Origin: Neoarius graeffei
Lineage: Eukaryota > Chordata > Actinopteri > Siluriformes > Ariidae
Assembly: GCF_027579695.1 (NCBI RefSeq)
Contig: NC_083577.1
Span: 37,979,198-38,043,197 of the forward strand
Direction: 5' to 3'
DNA: 64,000 nucleotides
Position numbers and translations under genes: made by a program. The notes beneath the pieces were generated by a model that did no database searches, was not told the DNA's origin, and was given only the letters and a program-made list of their open reading frames with translations. Below are positions 19,120 through 29,867 of this stretch, in pieces. Each line of letters begins with the position of its first letter. Within the stretch, counting starts at the first letter, position 1.

Positions 19120-19690
19120 TGGTGGAGAAATGTCCCAGCTGGTTTCCTCCCACCTCCCAAAAGCACGCACGTAGATAGATGTCTTCTTCTTTCGGCTGCT
19201 CCCATATGTTCAGGGTTGCCACAGAGGGTCTGGTCCACATGTTTGATTTGGCATAGATTTTACACCAGATGCCCTTCCTGATGCAACCCTCCTGAGTCTA
19301 TCCAGGCTTGGGACCGGCACTAAGTATGTACTGTCTTATACAACCCCAGTTGTATGGGTATTTTGGCTGGGTATTTTACCTAATCTACATGTCTTTGAAC
19401 TGTGGGGGATAGATTTACCTGGAGGAAACCCATGCATGGACACAGGGAGAACATGCAAACTCCACACAGAAAGGCCCCCATTGGCCGTGAGGTTCGAACC
19501 TGGAACCTTCTTGCTGTGAAGCAACAGTGCTAACCACTGCACCACCATGCCGCCCAATGCATGTAGATAGATGGCTATACTAAATTACCTGTAGGTCTGA
19601 ATGAGTGTGTAAATGTGTGTGCGCATGGTGCCCTGTGACAGACTGACATCTTATCCTGAGTGTATTCCTGCTTCACACCCACTGTTGAGA
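19120..19690 (+). repeat. Second type of SINE body, split by the insertion at 19182
   Basis: The left part (about 19120-19181, GGTTTCCTCCCACCTCCC) and right part (about 19563-19690, GTAGGTCTGAATGAGTGTGT to CTTATCCTGAGTGTATTC) join into one common fish SINE body once 19182-19562 is removed. The head is not clear. Confidence 0.6.
19182..19562 (-). repeat. tRNA-headed SINE with a different tail
   Basis: Minus strand. The tRNA-like head (ends about 19554) is the same type as the other copies, but the tail (TCTTCTTTCGGCTGCTCCCA on the plus strand, with GATGCCCTTCCTGATGCAAC) is a distinct module. The repeated flank GTAGATAGATG (19171-19181 and 19563-19573) looks like the target duplication. Confidence 0.75.
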
Positions 19691-20089
19691 CAGAGGTTTA
19701 CTCTGCTTTGTCCTCTCCACGTAGCAAAGTTCCTTGCTAATCCTATTTCATTTTATTGATAGGTTGTGGGATGTTTCTAAATGTTTACTGTGTACTTAAA
19801 GTACAGATGTTTACAGCATACATCTTTCTTCAGTACATTTCTTAGATAAATTTATCCTCAAAAACATTTAAATAAAAAAATGTGAAAACATTTATTTAAA
19901 TATCTTAAATAAAAATATTCAGTAGGGTGGATGGTACTGCCTGGTGGATCCCATCCCTTCCACAATATTCCACACCTTCTTACTTCTCCCTTTCCTCTCT
20001 TCTTTCATTATTCACTCCATAACATCTGGTCATTTTCCAACTGCATTCATTCTAAAATTCTTGAATGCACTGTCTAAAATCAACTATGT

Positions 20090-21600
20090 CTTCCTCTTAA
20101 CCAGAATAACCTCCAAGGTTCTAACCAGTCTAGCTTTAAAGTTACTGAGAAACTTCATGCCATAAGATAGCCCTTTTCCACTGCATGGTACCAACTCAAC
20201 TCGACTCAACTCTACTTGCCTTTTTTGGTTTTCCATCAAGTAAAAGTTGTGGGTAGTACCTGGTACTTTTTTTTTTTGGTATTACCTCCATCAAGGTTCC
20301 AAGCAAGCTGAGGCGATATCAAAAGGTGGTGTGAAAACATTTCAGACTACTGATTGGTCAGAACTAGACACATATGCTAAAGTTAGTTACCAGGTTGGTG
20401 CACCCTTTCTCCTCACCTGAGCAATCGACTCATCATCTGGACTCTGAAGCAGTGTTTCCCAAACTCCTGTTTTTTCAACAGTCTTTTGTCTTGCTGCCTT
20501 CAGCCTCTTCTGAAACAAAATTTGTCTCCTTGCTGTGACAAACAGCCACAAACTGAAAATCAAGAACAGCATCCCTTCGATATCTTCCATTATTCCTGTG
20601 TATTGTGCTGAAGATGACATCATGACAGTTTCATGCAGCATTGCTATGATGACCAGCTACATTATATCTGCAGTGGGAAATGAAGTACCTGATACCAAAC
20701 GCGAGTAGAATTGAGTCAAGTCAAGTCAGGTTGAGTCAGCCCCATGCAGTGGAAAAACACCAAAAGTGTCATCAGTCCTCAACCTCCTTGACCTTTCAGC
20801 AACCTTCAACGTAGTCAATCATAAGCTGCTCTATTGTCATGAGTCTTGAATTTGTGACACATCATGAGAGTGGTTTGCTTGTTGTCTCGAGAGATTGTCA
20901 TATCAGGTGATCTGGAGGGGGCAGACTCTCCACTGCTGTCCCACAAGGCTCAGCGCTTCTGTTCTCCTTCTATGCCTGCTCTCTTGGTAAGGTCATATCC
21001 TGACATGAATTTTCAAATGTTCATACCACTGCTATGCTGATGATACTCAATTCATCCCCTCCTTTCATCCTTCAGACACTAATGTTTCTCCATGGATCTT
21101 GTCATGGCAGCTTATCAGTTGAAACTAAATCCCAGGAGGACTAAGCTGCTCTATAACCCTGAATCCCCATGCCAAGATCTTGTGATCTCCCTGGACAAGT
21201 TCAGCATGTGCTGTTGGACAACCAATCAACTGTCTTGCCTCATATTGTTGACTTGACTCAGTTATGCAGGTTTCTAATTTACATCAAGAGGATCAAGATA
21301 TTTCTATCCACAGAGGCCAATCAGGTGCTTGTACAGTGCCTTGTCATTTAGAGACTGGACAACTTGATTATCGTGGGTCTGCTCCTAAGCACCATCTAAC
21401 CCATGCAACTGATCCAGAATGCAACTGGATGACTTGTTCTTAATCTTCCCAAGTTCTCCCACATCACCCCATTGCGATGCTCCCTCCACTGGCTTCCTGT
21501 AGCTGCTTGCATCAGAGTTAAAACACTGATTCCTGCCTACAAAGTCAAAAACAGGGCAGTGCCCACCTACCTTAAAGATGGTCCCACCATCTCTCTAATG
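20090..21600 (+). pseudogene. L2-type LINE ORF2 relic, interrupted by a MITE
   Basis: The plus strand reads scattered L2 reverse transcriptase blocks in order: VLNLLDLSATFNVVNHKLL near 20780, PQGSALL near 20945, the active site YADDTQFIPS near 21033, and SLHWLPVAACIRVKT near 21480. They are in several frames with stops. Before the first block, 20090-20165 gives another short match-like frame, and a 0.6-kb insertion separates them. This is an old, inactive copy. Confidence 0.7.
20169..20762. mobile_element. Non-autonomous DNA element with TTTTCCACTGCATGG ends
   Basis: The left end CTTTTCCACTGCATGG and right end CCATGCAGTGGAAAAA are inverted repeats around about 590 bp inside the LINE relic. 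Near both ends ACTCAACTCGACTCAACT-type runs mirror GAGTCAAGTCAAGTC. No transposase. Superfamily not assigned. Confidence 0.65.
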
Positions 21601-22260
21601 CCTTTTCCACCAATGCAAACCAGGTGCTAGTTCTGGACTGGTGCTAGAGCTGGTTTGGAGCTGGTTCAAATTGTGAACCTTCTAAGAACTGGTTTGCTTT
21701 TCCATGGGCTAGAGAGCCACCATAGAGCCAAAAAGCCTTGATTTGTCACAAGTACACTCAAGCACAGACTTAAGCACACAGTGAAGTTTAACCTCTGCAT
21801 TTAACCCATCTGAAGCAGTGAACACACACATGCACACACAAGTGAGCAATGAGCACACACACATACCCAGGGCAGTGGTCAGCTATGCTACAGCACCCGG
21901 GGAGCAGTTGTGGGTTAGATGCCTTGCTCAATGGCACTTCAGCCCAACCTCAGGCCATGGTTGCCCCATGTTAACCTAACCACATGTCTTTAGACTGTGG
22001 GGGAAACCGGAGCACCCGGAGGAAATGCAGACACAGGGAGAACATGCAAACTCCACACAGAAAGGCCCCCACTGGTCGCTGGGCTTCTTCCTGTGAGGTG
22101 ACAGTGCTAACCACTACGCCACCATGCCACCATGTCATTACATCACTGTATACATCTCCACTTTCCCAGCACCGCTAGCCCCCTTATGTAAGCAGTTCTT
22201 GGTTCTAGACCAGCAAAGTGTTGGTGCCACTCTGAAATAGGTTTTCCTGGCCGAGTCAGT
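21601..22260. mobile_element. PIF/Harbinger-like MITE, decayed copy, with SINE insertion
   Basis: The left end CCTTTTCCACCAATGCAAAC and the inner sequence (GGTGCTAGTTCTGGACTGG, then CTGGTTTGCTTTTCCATGG) correspond to the better-kept copy at 29997-30560. The right part after the SINE (22134-22260) includes AAGCAGTTCTTGGTTCTAGA and CGAGTCAGTTCTTTG. The right terminal repeat is missing. Confidence 0.6.
21724..22125 (-). repeat. tRNA-headed SINE, tail type C
   Basis: The minus-strand head ends near 22125. The tail has the module with ACCCATCTGAAGCAGTG and a terminal TGTGACAAATCAAGG (minus strand). The same module occurs at 35302 and 54481. An 8-bp repeat GCCACCAT (21716-21723 and 22126-22133) may be the target duplication. 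Confidence 0.8.
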
Positions 22261-23071
22261 TCTTTGCATCTGATTGCACAACTCACGTTCTGAAATCCTC
22301 TTTTGTGTGAATTGGTTGCAGTAACATGATTCTACTAGAGAGGTCTTCAAATAAGTATATGTAATGCAACTTTGAAGCTTTATGGTTTTACTTAAGCCAA
22401 GCACTCATTAACGGTGGTCTATAAGGAGACTGTGATAGAAGGGAGAGGAGGGAGGGAGGAAAACAGCAAGCTTGAATTGCTTATAATCATTAAGTGAGTG
22501 ATTAGTCCTTTCTGCTCTCTTAATGTGTGCAGCGGGCAGGGGAGGATTAGTGAGTTTATTTAGACAGCAAAACTGTGAAGTGATTTGGAAAGTAGGCTTG
22601 ACATTTCTACAATTCAAGCTATAATCTGTTTGTGTAGTTAAGCACTGGCCTTGGTGCTTGTTTGTGTGTATTGTGTCATGTCTTGAGATGTTAGGACATG
22701 CCCACACTTAAAGAGACGAGGATACACACAGATGAACACATACATAAACACAGCTGCATAGGGAAAGAGAATAATAAGTGAACTAAAAGAGTCCAGCTAA
22801 ATGAATAGCTTGCAGCAATAAAAGAAACCAATATATTAGTGTTATACAAATGTCCAGCAAGAAATAGAAACCAAAACCTTCATTCTAAAATAATCCTTTC
22901 CTAGAACCTACTGTCATTTAAAACACAGAATTGTCATCATTGCTTTACCAGATATGTATTTGCATGCTCTGGCTTGGATCACATGTTTTCAGATGTTGTC
23001 AAGGATTACTGGCACTGACAAGTTAGATGATTTTTACCACAAAAAACCAAACATAATAGTTTAAATTCAGC
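22261..23071. other. No gene recognised
   Basis: AT-rich single-copy-looking sequence. No terminal repeats or coding signals were found. Confidence 0.5.
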
Positions 23072-23250
23072 TTAAAGGTCATAGGCAACGGTCGGAGGCG
23101 AAATGTAGAATATCAACTTTATTGTCTAGAAGAACGACCCAAAAAGTGAATTCAATCTTCCTGGTGTCTAATTTGCACCCTAAAATTGAATAAAATGCTT
23201 AAAATATACTGTTCTGCCCAATTTCCCAAGGTTTGTTTACATCTCACTTA

Positions 23251-24860
23251 CAGTGGTGCTTGAAAGTTTGTGAACCCTTTAGAATTTTCTATATTTCTGC
23301 ATAAATATGACCTAAAACAGCATCAGATTTTCACACAAGTCCTAAAAGTAGATAAAGAGAACCCAGTTAAACAAATGAGACAACAATATTGTACTTGGTC
23401 ATTTATTTATTGAGGAAAATGAGCCAATATTACATATCTCTGAGTGGCAAAAGTATGTGAACCTCTAGGATTAGCAGTTAATTTGAAGGTGAAATTAGAT
23501 TCAGGTGTTTTCAATCAATGGAATGACAATCAGGTGTGAGTGGGCACCCTGTTTTATTTAAAGAACAGGGATCTATCAAAGTCTGACCTTCACAACACAT
23601 GTTTGTGGAAGTGTATCATGGCACGAACAAAGGAGATTTCTGAGGACCTCAGAAAAAGCGTTGTTGATGCTCATCAGGCTGGAAAAGGTTACAAAACCAT
23701 CTCTAAAGAGTTTGGACTCCACCAATCCACAGTCAGACAGATTGTGTACAAATGGAGGAAATTCAAGACCATTGTTACCCTCCCCAGGAGTGGTTGACCA
23801 ACAAAGATCACTTCAAGAGCAAGGCATGGAATAGTCAGCGAGGTCACAAAGGACCCCAGGATAACTTCTAAGCAACTGAAGGCCTCTCTGACATTGGCTA
23901 ATGTTGATGTTCATGAGTCCACCATCAGGAGAACACTGAACAACAATGGTGTGCATGGCAGGGTTGCAAGGAGAAATCCACTGCTCTCCAAAAAGAACAT
24001 TGCTGCTCGTCTGCAGTTTGCTAAAGATCACGTGGACAAGCCAGAAGGCTATTGGAGAAATATTTTGTGGATGAATGAGACCAAAATAGAACTTTTTGGC
24101 TTAAATGATAAGCGCTATGTTTGGAGAAAGGAAAACACTGCATTCCAGCATAAGAACCTTATCCCATCTGTGAAACATAGTGGTGGTAGCATCATGGTTT
24201 GGGCCAGTTTTACTGCATCTGGGCCAGGACGGCTTGCCATCATTGATGGAACAATGTATTCTGAATTATACCAGTGAATTCTAAAGGAAAATGTCAGGAC
24301 ATCTGTCCATGAACTGAATCTCAAGAGAAGGTGGGTCATGCAGCAAGACAACGACCCTCAGCACACAAGTCGTTCTACCAAAGAATGGTTAAAGAAGAAT
24401 AAAGTTAATGTTTTGGAATGGCCAAGTCAAAGTCCTGACCTTAATCCAATCGAAATGTTGTGGAAGGACCTGAAGCAAGCAGTTCATGTGAGGAAACCCA
24501 CCAACATCCCAGAGTTGAAGCTGTTCTGTATGAAGGAATGGGCTAAAATTCCTCCAAGCCGGTGTGCAGGACTGATCAACAGTTACCAGAAACGTTTAGT
24601 TGCAGTTATTGCTGCACAAGGGGGTCACACCAGATACTGAAAGCAAAGGTTCATGTACTTTTGCCACTCACAGTTATGTAATATTGGGTCATTTTCCTCA
24701 ATAAATAAATGACCAAGTATAATATTTTTGTCTCATTTGTTTAACTGGGTTCTCTTTATCTACTTTTAGGACTTGTGTGAAAATCTGATGCTGTTTTAGG
24801 TCATATTTATGCAGAAATATAGAAAATTCTCAAGGGTTCACAAACTTTCAAGCACCACTG
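23251..24860 (+). mobile_element. Full-length Tc1-like transposon with long terminal repeats
   Basis: 1610 bp between TA dinucleotides (23249-23250 and 24861-24862). The ends CAGTGGTGCTTGAAAGTTTG are perfectly inverted for 20 bp, and similarity extends about 213 bp inward on each side (23251-23463 and 24647-24860). This is the long inverted-repeat layout of Sleeping Beauty relatives, with an internal GTACTTTTGCCACTCA-like repeat. Confidence 0.95.
23618..24640 (+). pseudogene. Tc1-like transposase, three inactivating changes
   Basis: The start MARTKEISEDLRK at 23618 is the usual first methionine of this family. All blocks are in one frame, 340 codons plus the stop. Two helix-turn-helix regions (about residues 10-110) are followed by the catalytic part. 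A TGA at 23795-23797 and another at 24275-24277 interrupt it. In the first catalytic block LWMNETKIELFG, asparagine stands where the family has the catalytic aspartate. The second aspartate (MQQDNDPQHTS) and the glutamate (SPDLNPIEMLW) are kept. The gene is dead. Confidence 0.93.
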
Positions 24861-25139
24861 TATGTGCACTTTCACCGTCAGGGAACCGTCGTCGTGACGT
24901 CATTTAAGCCAAACAGACCGGGAGCAGTTCTGTGTTTACTTGCGAACCGAGCACACGTTTAGAAGGTATATTTATTTAACCACTTTCTAAATATACTTTT
25001 TTTTTCGCTGGAGAGAAACATACAGGGTTAATTTTCAACAATTCAATAATAACATATACCAGGACATTTAATGGGGTTACCTACTGATGCGCGCGCACAC
25101 ATAATCCCTGTAATAGAACGTGGATTTGTTTATATTGCT

Positions 25140-25504
25140 CATCTCATTATCTCTAGCCACATTATCCTGCTCTACAGGCGAGCTGGAGCCTATCCCAGCT
25201 GACTACGGGCGAAAGGTGGGGTACACCCTGGACAAGTCACCAGGTCATCACAGGGCTGACACACAGACACAGACAACCATTCACACTCACATTCACACCT
25301 ACGGTCAATTTAGAGTCACCAGTTAACCTAACCTGTATGTCTTTGGACTGTGGGGGAAACTGGAGCACCCGGAGGAAACCCACGCGGACATGGGGAGAAC
25401 ATGCAAACTCCACACAGAAAGGCCCTCGCCGGCCACGGGGCTCGAACCCGGACCTTCTTGCTGTGAGGCGACAGCACTAACCACTACACCACCGTGCTGC
25501 CCCA
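25140..25504 (-). repeat. tRNA-headed SINE, tail type A
   Basis: Flanked by TTTATATTGCT (25129-25139) and TTTATGTTGCT (25505-25515). The tail is at the left, the tRNA-like head at the right. It lies in the interior of the Kolobok-like element. Confidence 0.9.
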
Positions 25505-25589
25505 TTTATGTTGCTAATATAATTTATTGCTAATATTAATACAAGCATTATACTATTTATAGCCTACTCTAAACATACATTAATCATGT

Positions 25590-25981
25590 TAGTCAATAGC
25601 ATGTTAGCATGCTAGCAGGTAGCCATTGCAAATCAACTTCAACTTAGTGGCCACTTTATTCGGAACACTTGTGTAAAAACATGCACAGACATATACATTG
25701 AGCATGTCAGCCATTGTCATGTTAGCAGGCTAGCAGTTAGCATGTTAGCTGTGACTAATCAACTTCAACTTAATTGCCACATTATTAGGAACACGTGTGT
25801 CTGTATAAACACGCACATACATTTAGCATGCAAATGGCAAGTGAACCATTAGCATGTTAGCATCATGCCCGCAGGTATCATTTTAGCGGTGACAAATTAA
25901 CTTCAGCTTAGTGGCCACTTCATTAGGAACACTTGCATTCGGACATACATACACACACACACAGATATTTATCATGTTAGT
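25590..25981 (+). repeat. Degenerate tandem array, about 120-130 bp period
   Basis: Three units each carry CATGTTAGCA, an AACTTCAACTTA-like block and GGAACAC, near 25600, 25719 and 25853. Part of a further unit appears at 27696-27740, on the other side of the hAT insertion, so the array predates that element. Confidence 0.75.
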
Positions 25982-26566
25982 CTAGGGTGACCAGATTTCC
26001 CTAGTCTGAAACCGGGACACTTTTGCGCGCGGCCATGCTCGTGCACGCACACCTTTTTTTTACGTAAACGTGACACTCAGAGAGGTGCTCTTATCATTTT
26101 GTTGAAGCTCACATTTATCAACATCTCACATGAAATAAAACAAACAGGCATTTTGTTATCTAGTAGCATAGTGGTATACAGATCAGTTAAATTATGGTCA
26201 GACAACAGATTTTGTAATGGCTGAGAATAGGCCAGGCTATGTCCATAGGCCACATTTAAACTGATTTATTTCACCTGTTTGTGAGAACACCAAGAAGAAT
26301 GCATATGCACATGTAGGCTATATCTCTCAAATTGTATGCACTAAAGCATGAACTTAAAAAGTAGATATGTGACCTCAACATAGCCTAGGTCAGAATCAAC
26401 CTTACTAACCATTCCCCACAACTGAATGAATAAAGCAAGAAGATGTGTACAAAAGTGAACACTTTAATGGAAGGTGCAACAAGCTGTTCAACACAGCAAT
26501 ATGGCCAAACTGTCAGAATGGTATGTTAAACAGAAACAAAAAAGAGACAAGTGATTTGAGAATATA

Positions 26567-27116
26567 TACTACGGAAGCCGAGAGAGGCCCTTCATAAAAT
26601 CCTTTTTTTTATTCACCTTGTTATCCCGAGATAACGACATAATTAATTCAGGATCTCGAGAAAACAAAACCGTTATTTCATGATCTCGAGTAAACAGCTG
26701 AGAAATGGTTCATTCAGGTGCGCCAAGAGACTTGTGATATGCTGACTTTGGGGCTATTTCTCATTCTGTATAGACGCAACTTTGGTCATTAGAATGTCTG
26801 GAATAATCGATCACCTAATAAGGCAATATTTTGATCAGGGGTTGACACAGGGAGAGATTGCATTAAGTCTTTTAATAAGGGATAATTTCAAAATTAGTCC
26901 ACGGCACCTCCGCAGAAGACTGGCCTGGCTTCGTCTCTACCGACGGAGATACAGTGATCCGGCTGAGATCATGAAATAATTGTTTTGTTTTCTCGAGATC
27001 TCGAATTAGTTGTGTTGTTTTCTCGAGATCCTGAATTAATTATGTCGTTATCTCGGGATAACAAGGTGAATAAAAAAAGATTATATGAAGGGCCTCTCGC
27101 GGCTTCTGTAAATATA
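26567..27116 (+). mobile_element. Element with CTCGAG-rich inverted repeats, nested in the hAT
   Basis: The left arm from 26571 (GAAGCCGAGAGAGGCCCTTC) and the right arm to about 27110 are inverted copies for about 100 bp, including TTGTTATCCCGAGATAACGA and GGATCTCGAGAAAACA; the CTCGAG motif recurs several times. AATATA at 26561-26566 and about 27111-27116 may be a 6-bp target duplication. It holds one short coding frame (26782-26979). Confidence 0.7.
26782..26979 (+). pseudogene. N-terminal fragment of an integrase-type transposase
   Basis: 65 codons: MSGIIDHLIRQYFDQGLTQG, then EIALSLLIRD, ISPRHLRRRLAWLRLYRR and YSDPAEIMK. The pattern resembles the N-terminal helix-turn-helix of fish transposases with an integrase core (IS3EU- or Ginger-like). 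The catalytic core is missing, and the right inverted repeat follows at once, so this is an internally deleted copy. The family assignment is from remembered pattern. Confidence 0.5.
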
Positions 27117-27794
27117 CACTCAAACAAAACAGCAGTAAAGGAGGAGAGGGGCGACAGCCCGAGGAAAGCCCCCACAGGAGCGCACATCATTTGCAACATA
27201 GGCTACCCAACTCAGTACAAGAACAAAACACTTAGTGTGTGCAGTAGGCTTCGTGCGCATTGTTCTGCACCTCTCGGAGGAAGGGGTAGGTGCCCTGTAA
27301 ATCTTTGGAAAAGGTACGTTTTCTTTTCGGCATAATTGCTGCGGCATTACTGCTGCTAGCTGCTAGACAAAGAACATTCGCGCCAGTTAATGTTTATTTT
27401 ATTGTTGCATGGCAACACGTTCTGTTGTCTGGAATAATGTGGCTAAATAAACACCCATGCCACAGGGCCAGGGGGCAGTAACCAGGAAAGTTTGCGATTC
27501 CTGTCAATTCATCAAAATAGTAAATGCAGACATTTCTCCGCTAATGATTCCCACGCTGCTCAGTCACAAACGTCGCGAGTGGCGAAAACCGGGACATATC
27601 CATGTCCCGACAGACTTTTGTCGGGACTCGGGACACACAACCCCAAATCGGGACTGTCCTGGTAAAACCGGGACGTCTGGTCACCCTATGTTAGTCAATA
27701 GCATGTTAGCATGCTGGCAGGTAGCCATGACAAACTATCCCTTTTGTCTCATTTACACAATGATTGTTCAGGATCCCTCAGGATTATTTACTTG

Positions 27795-28154
27795 AAAAAT
27801 TGCAAGCGAAGGTAAAAATGTTTCTCTCCAATCTTCTCCTTTTTGCTTGAGCATTGCTGGTCCGTTTCTTCTTTGACTGTTTGCTTTTGTGCTTGAATTT
27901 TGTTGGAACAGCGTCAGGTTTTTGCCTTCTCTGTCCAACACTGACACCTAAACTCTCCAAAAGATGGGGATTCTTCAAAAATGAACCTCCTCAAAGTGAT
28001 CGGAGCCCAGAGCGGTGTATTTAGCTGGCTGCCAACCCTCTCGCTTCACATGCACAATCCACTCTCTCCGCCTCTTCTCCTCTTTTGGGAAAAGGTAAAA
28101 ACTTCTTCCTGAACCGGTCCCGTTGTTACAGTTCACTGCACAACAATAAGGCAT
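27795..28154 (-). pseudogene. THAP-domain fragment of a Kolobok-like transposase
   Basis: From the methionine at 28154 (MPYCCAVNCNNGTGSG) the frame shows the first zinc ligands as C-x4-C, then SFYLFPKEEKRRREWIVHVK with the conserved tryptophan, then ALGSDHFEEVHF. In that last block glycine replaces the expected third zinc cysteine. After a one-base frame change near 27978, the lysine-rich stretch KHKSKQSKKKRTSNAQAKRR continues to about 27795. The domain would bind DNA in an intact transposase. This copy has lost a zinc ligand, its frame and the catalytic part. Confidence 0.75.
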
Positions 28155-28440
28155 GGTTTTTCTTTGGAAATTCCCAAACGCACCTCTGCACTCAAGCCGA
28201 ACGGCAATGAAAGTAAACGGAAGTGGACTCAACTCAAGCGGCTTGTTTGGCTTAAATGACGTCAAGCGCCGAGTGGTCACGGAAATAGCCAACAGAAATT
28301 CACCACGATCTGCGCTAACTTATTTTAATTATTACTTATTAACAATACTTCTTGGGACCAGAAGAAAATTGCAGAAGGTTTTTTTAACATATACAGTTTG
28401 AAATGTGCATAAAATGAAAACCGTTGCCTATGAGCTTTAA

Positions 28441-29320
28441 TGTGAAACTGTCATGCATTTCAAAACACCTTAATGTCTGTATTCACAGGCTATAGACCAC
28501 ATACAGTATACACTGAATTAACACTGCATATACAGCTAATAACTTGCACATTTGTTATAATGATTTATGGAAGCACTTTACCATCATGGACAGTGCCATT
28601 TAAAACACATGGACACATTTACTCATGGAACTGTTTTTTCTTTTTTTTTATCATTTACGCAATTTAGAAAGCTTAAGAACATAGCCAAGGAAGTTTGGAT
28701 AGTGCTGGTAATTTTGAAGCACATTGATTTAATTGAATAGTGGTTTTGCTAGCATTTATATACAGAGTCCCACTGTGGTTTTTCTCTTCACCTGTCCATC
28801 TTTCCATTTTTTATGACATTTGAGATGGCATATTGAGTGGGCAAGGATAATAATGACATGTCACCATCACTATCCTTATGCACCTCTGGTATTCTGTGCA
28901 CTAAATTAAGCCTGAAGGAGTGACTGCCTTTGTGTATTTGTGCATGTAGCACACACACTCACACACACACGCACACACGTGAGGAATTTCCATTGACATA
29001 CTAATTAATGCAGCGAATTAATGCCATCTCTACATCTAAATCCAACCCTAACCTTTAGTGTAGTCAACAAAAGGAAAGATTTAGTCTCCTTTAGATTAAA
29101 AAAAATTCCTTGTGGAGACTGACAGATATTCCTATCCTTGTTTGGACATTTAATCCCTACCAAGATATAAAAACATGCACACACACACACACCCTACAGG
29201 AAAGGGGAACTTAATGCAGAAGGGTCCTATCTCACACCCATATGCACACACAGCAGACACCCTACAGCAAGGTGGAATCAAAATAAAAAGATTAACATTA
29301 CGAATATAAATGCAAGTCAT

Positions 29321-29354
<34 letters not shown>

Positions 29355-29850
29355 AAAACGTGCATACTTCCACCCTACAGCAAGGTGGAAATGAACCAAA
29401 ATCATTTCCATTACATAAGAGTGGCACATCAGCTGCCTGACACTAAGGGGGAACAGGGAAAATAGAAAATAAGAGAAACAAGACATTGGGTGTAGATGAG
29501 GGAGACCTAGTTTACACTTCAACTTCATCCTGAAACTACTGAAAACATACTGAAATGTCATACTGAAACTACTGAAACATCACAGTGAAATTACTAAAAA
29601 TATTTCATTTTTAAGTTGAACTAATTTAAAATGAGTTATATTGAATTCATTCTACACTATATGACTATATATGAACTGAAATGGGGGAAAATGGAGTATA
29701 TATTAACTATATACGTAAATATAACTATATAAAATGAAGTATATATGACTATATATGAACTGAAATGGGAAAAAAATGGAGTAAAAATTGGACAAATATT
29801 GAATTAAGTCAGCAGTCAGAAAATAATCAAGTCCACACAATGAAAAATTT
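28441..29850. other. No gene recognised; AC microsatellites and AT-rich repeats
   Basis: (CA)n tracts at about 28952-28978, 29176-29192 and 29320-29348. A roughly 40-bp block (ATGACTATATATGAACTG, then AAATGG) is duplicated at about 29657-29698 and 29747-29783. No coding signal. Confidence 0.55.
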
Positions 29851-29867
29851 TACACACAATATGCACC

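Larger units (their letters stand above)
25982..27687. mobile_element. hAT-type element with 8-bp target duplication
   Basis: A perfect 8-bp duplication, ATGTTAGT, at 25974-25981 and 27688-27695. The ends CTAGGGTGACCAGA and AGGGTGACCAGA (reverse complement of the right) are inverted, and CCGGGACA-like motifs follow on both sides. The 8-bp duplication fits hAT. No transposase frame is visible. Confidence 0.85.
23076..28436 (-). mobile_element. Kolobok-like TTAA-flanked element with multiple nested insertions
   Basis: TTAA at 23072-23075 and 28437-28440. The ends AGGTCATAGGCAACGG (left) and AGCTCATAGGCAACGG (right, reverse complement) differ at one base. A further inverted match, CATTTAAGCCAAAC (24901-24914) against GTTTGGCTTAAATG (28246-28259), lies further inside. 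A THAP-coding remnant sits at the right end on the minus strand. Inserted elements are a Tc1 (23251-24860), a SINE (25140-25504) and a hAT (25982-27687), which itself carries another element. About 1.7 kb of the 5.4 kb remains from the original. Confidence 0.85.

Noticed and set aside
25590-25981. Regular repeats that might suggest a CRISPR-like array
   Set aside because: Units of 120-130 bp with diverged copies in an animal genome; no uniform repeat-spacer pattern.
28853-29365. Frames with MCVCVCVC-type starts
   Set aside because: Products of AC/GT microsatellites.
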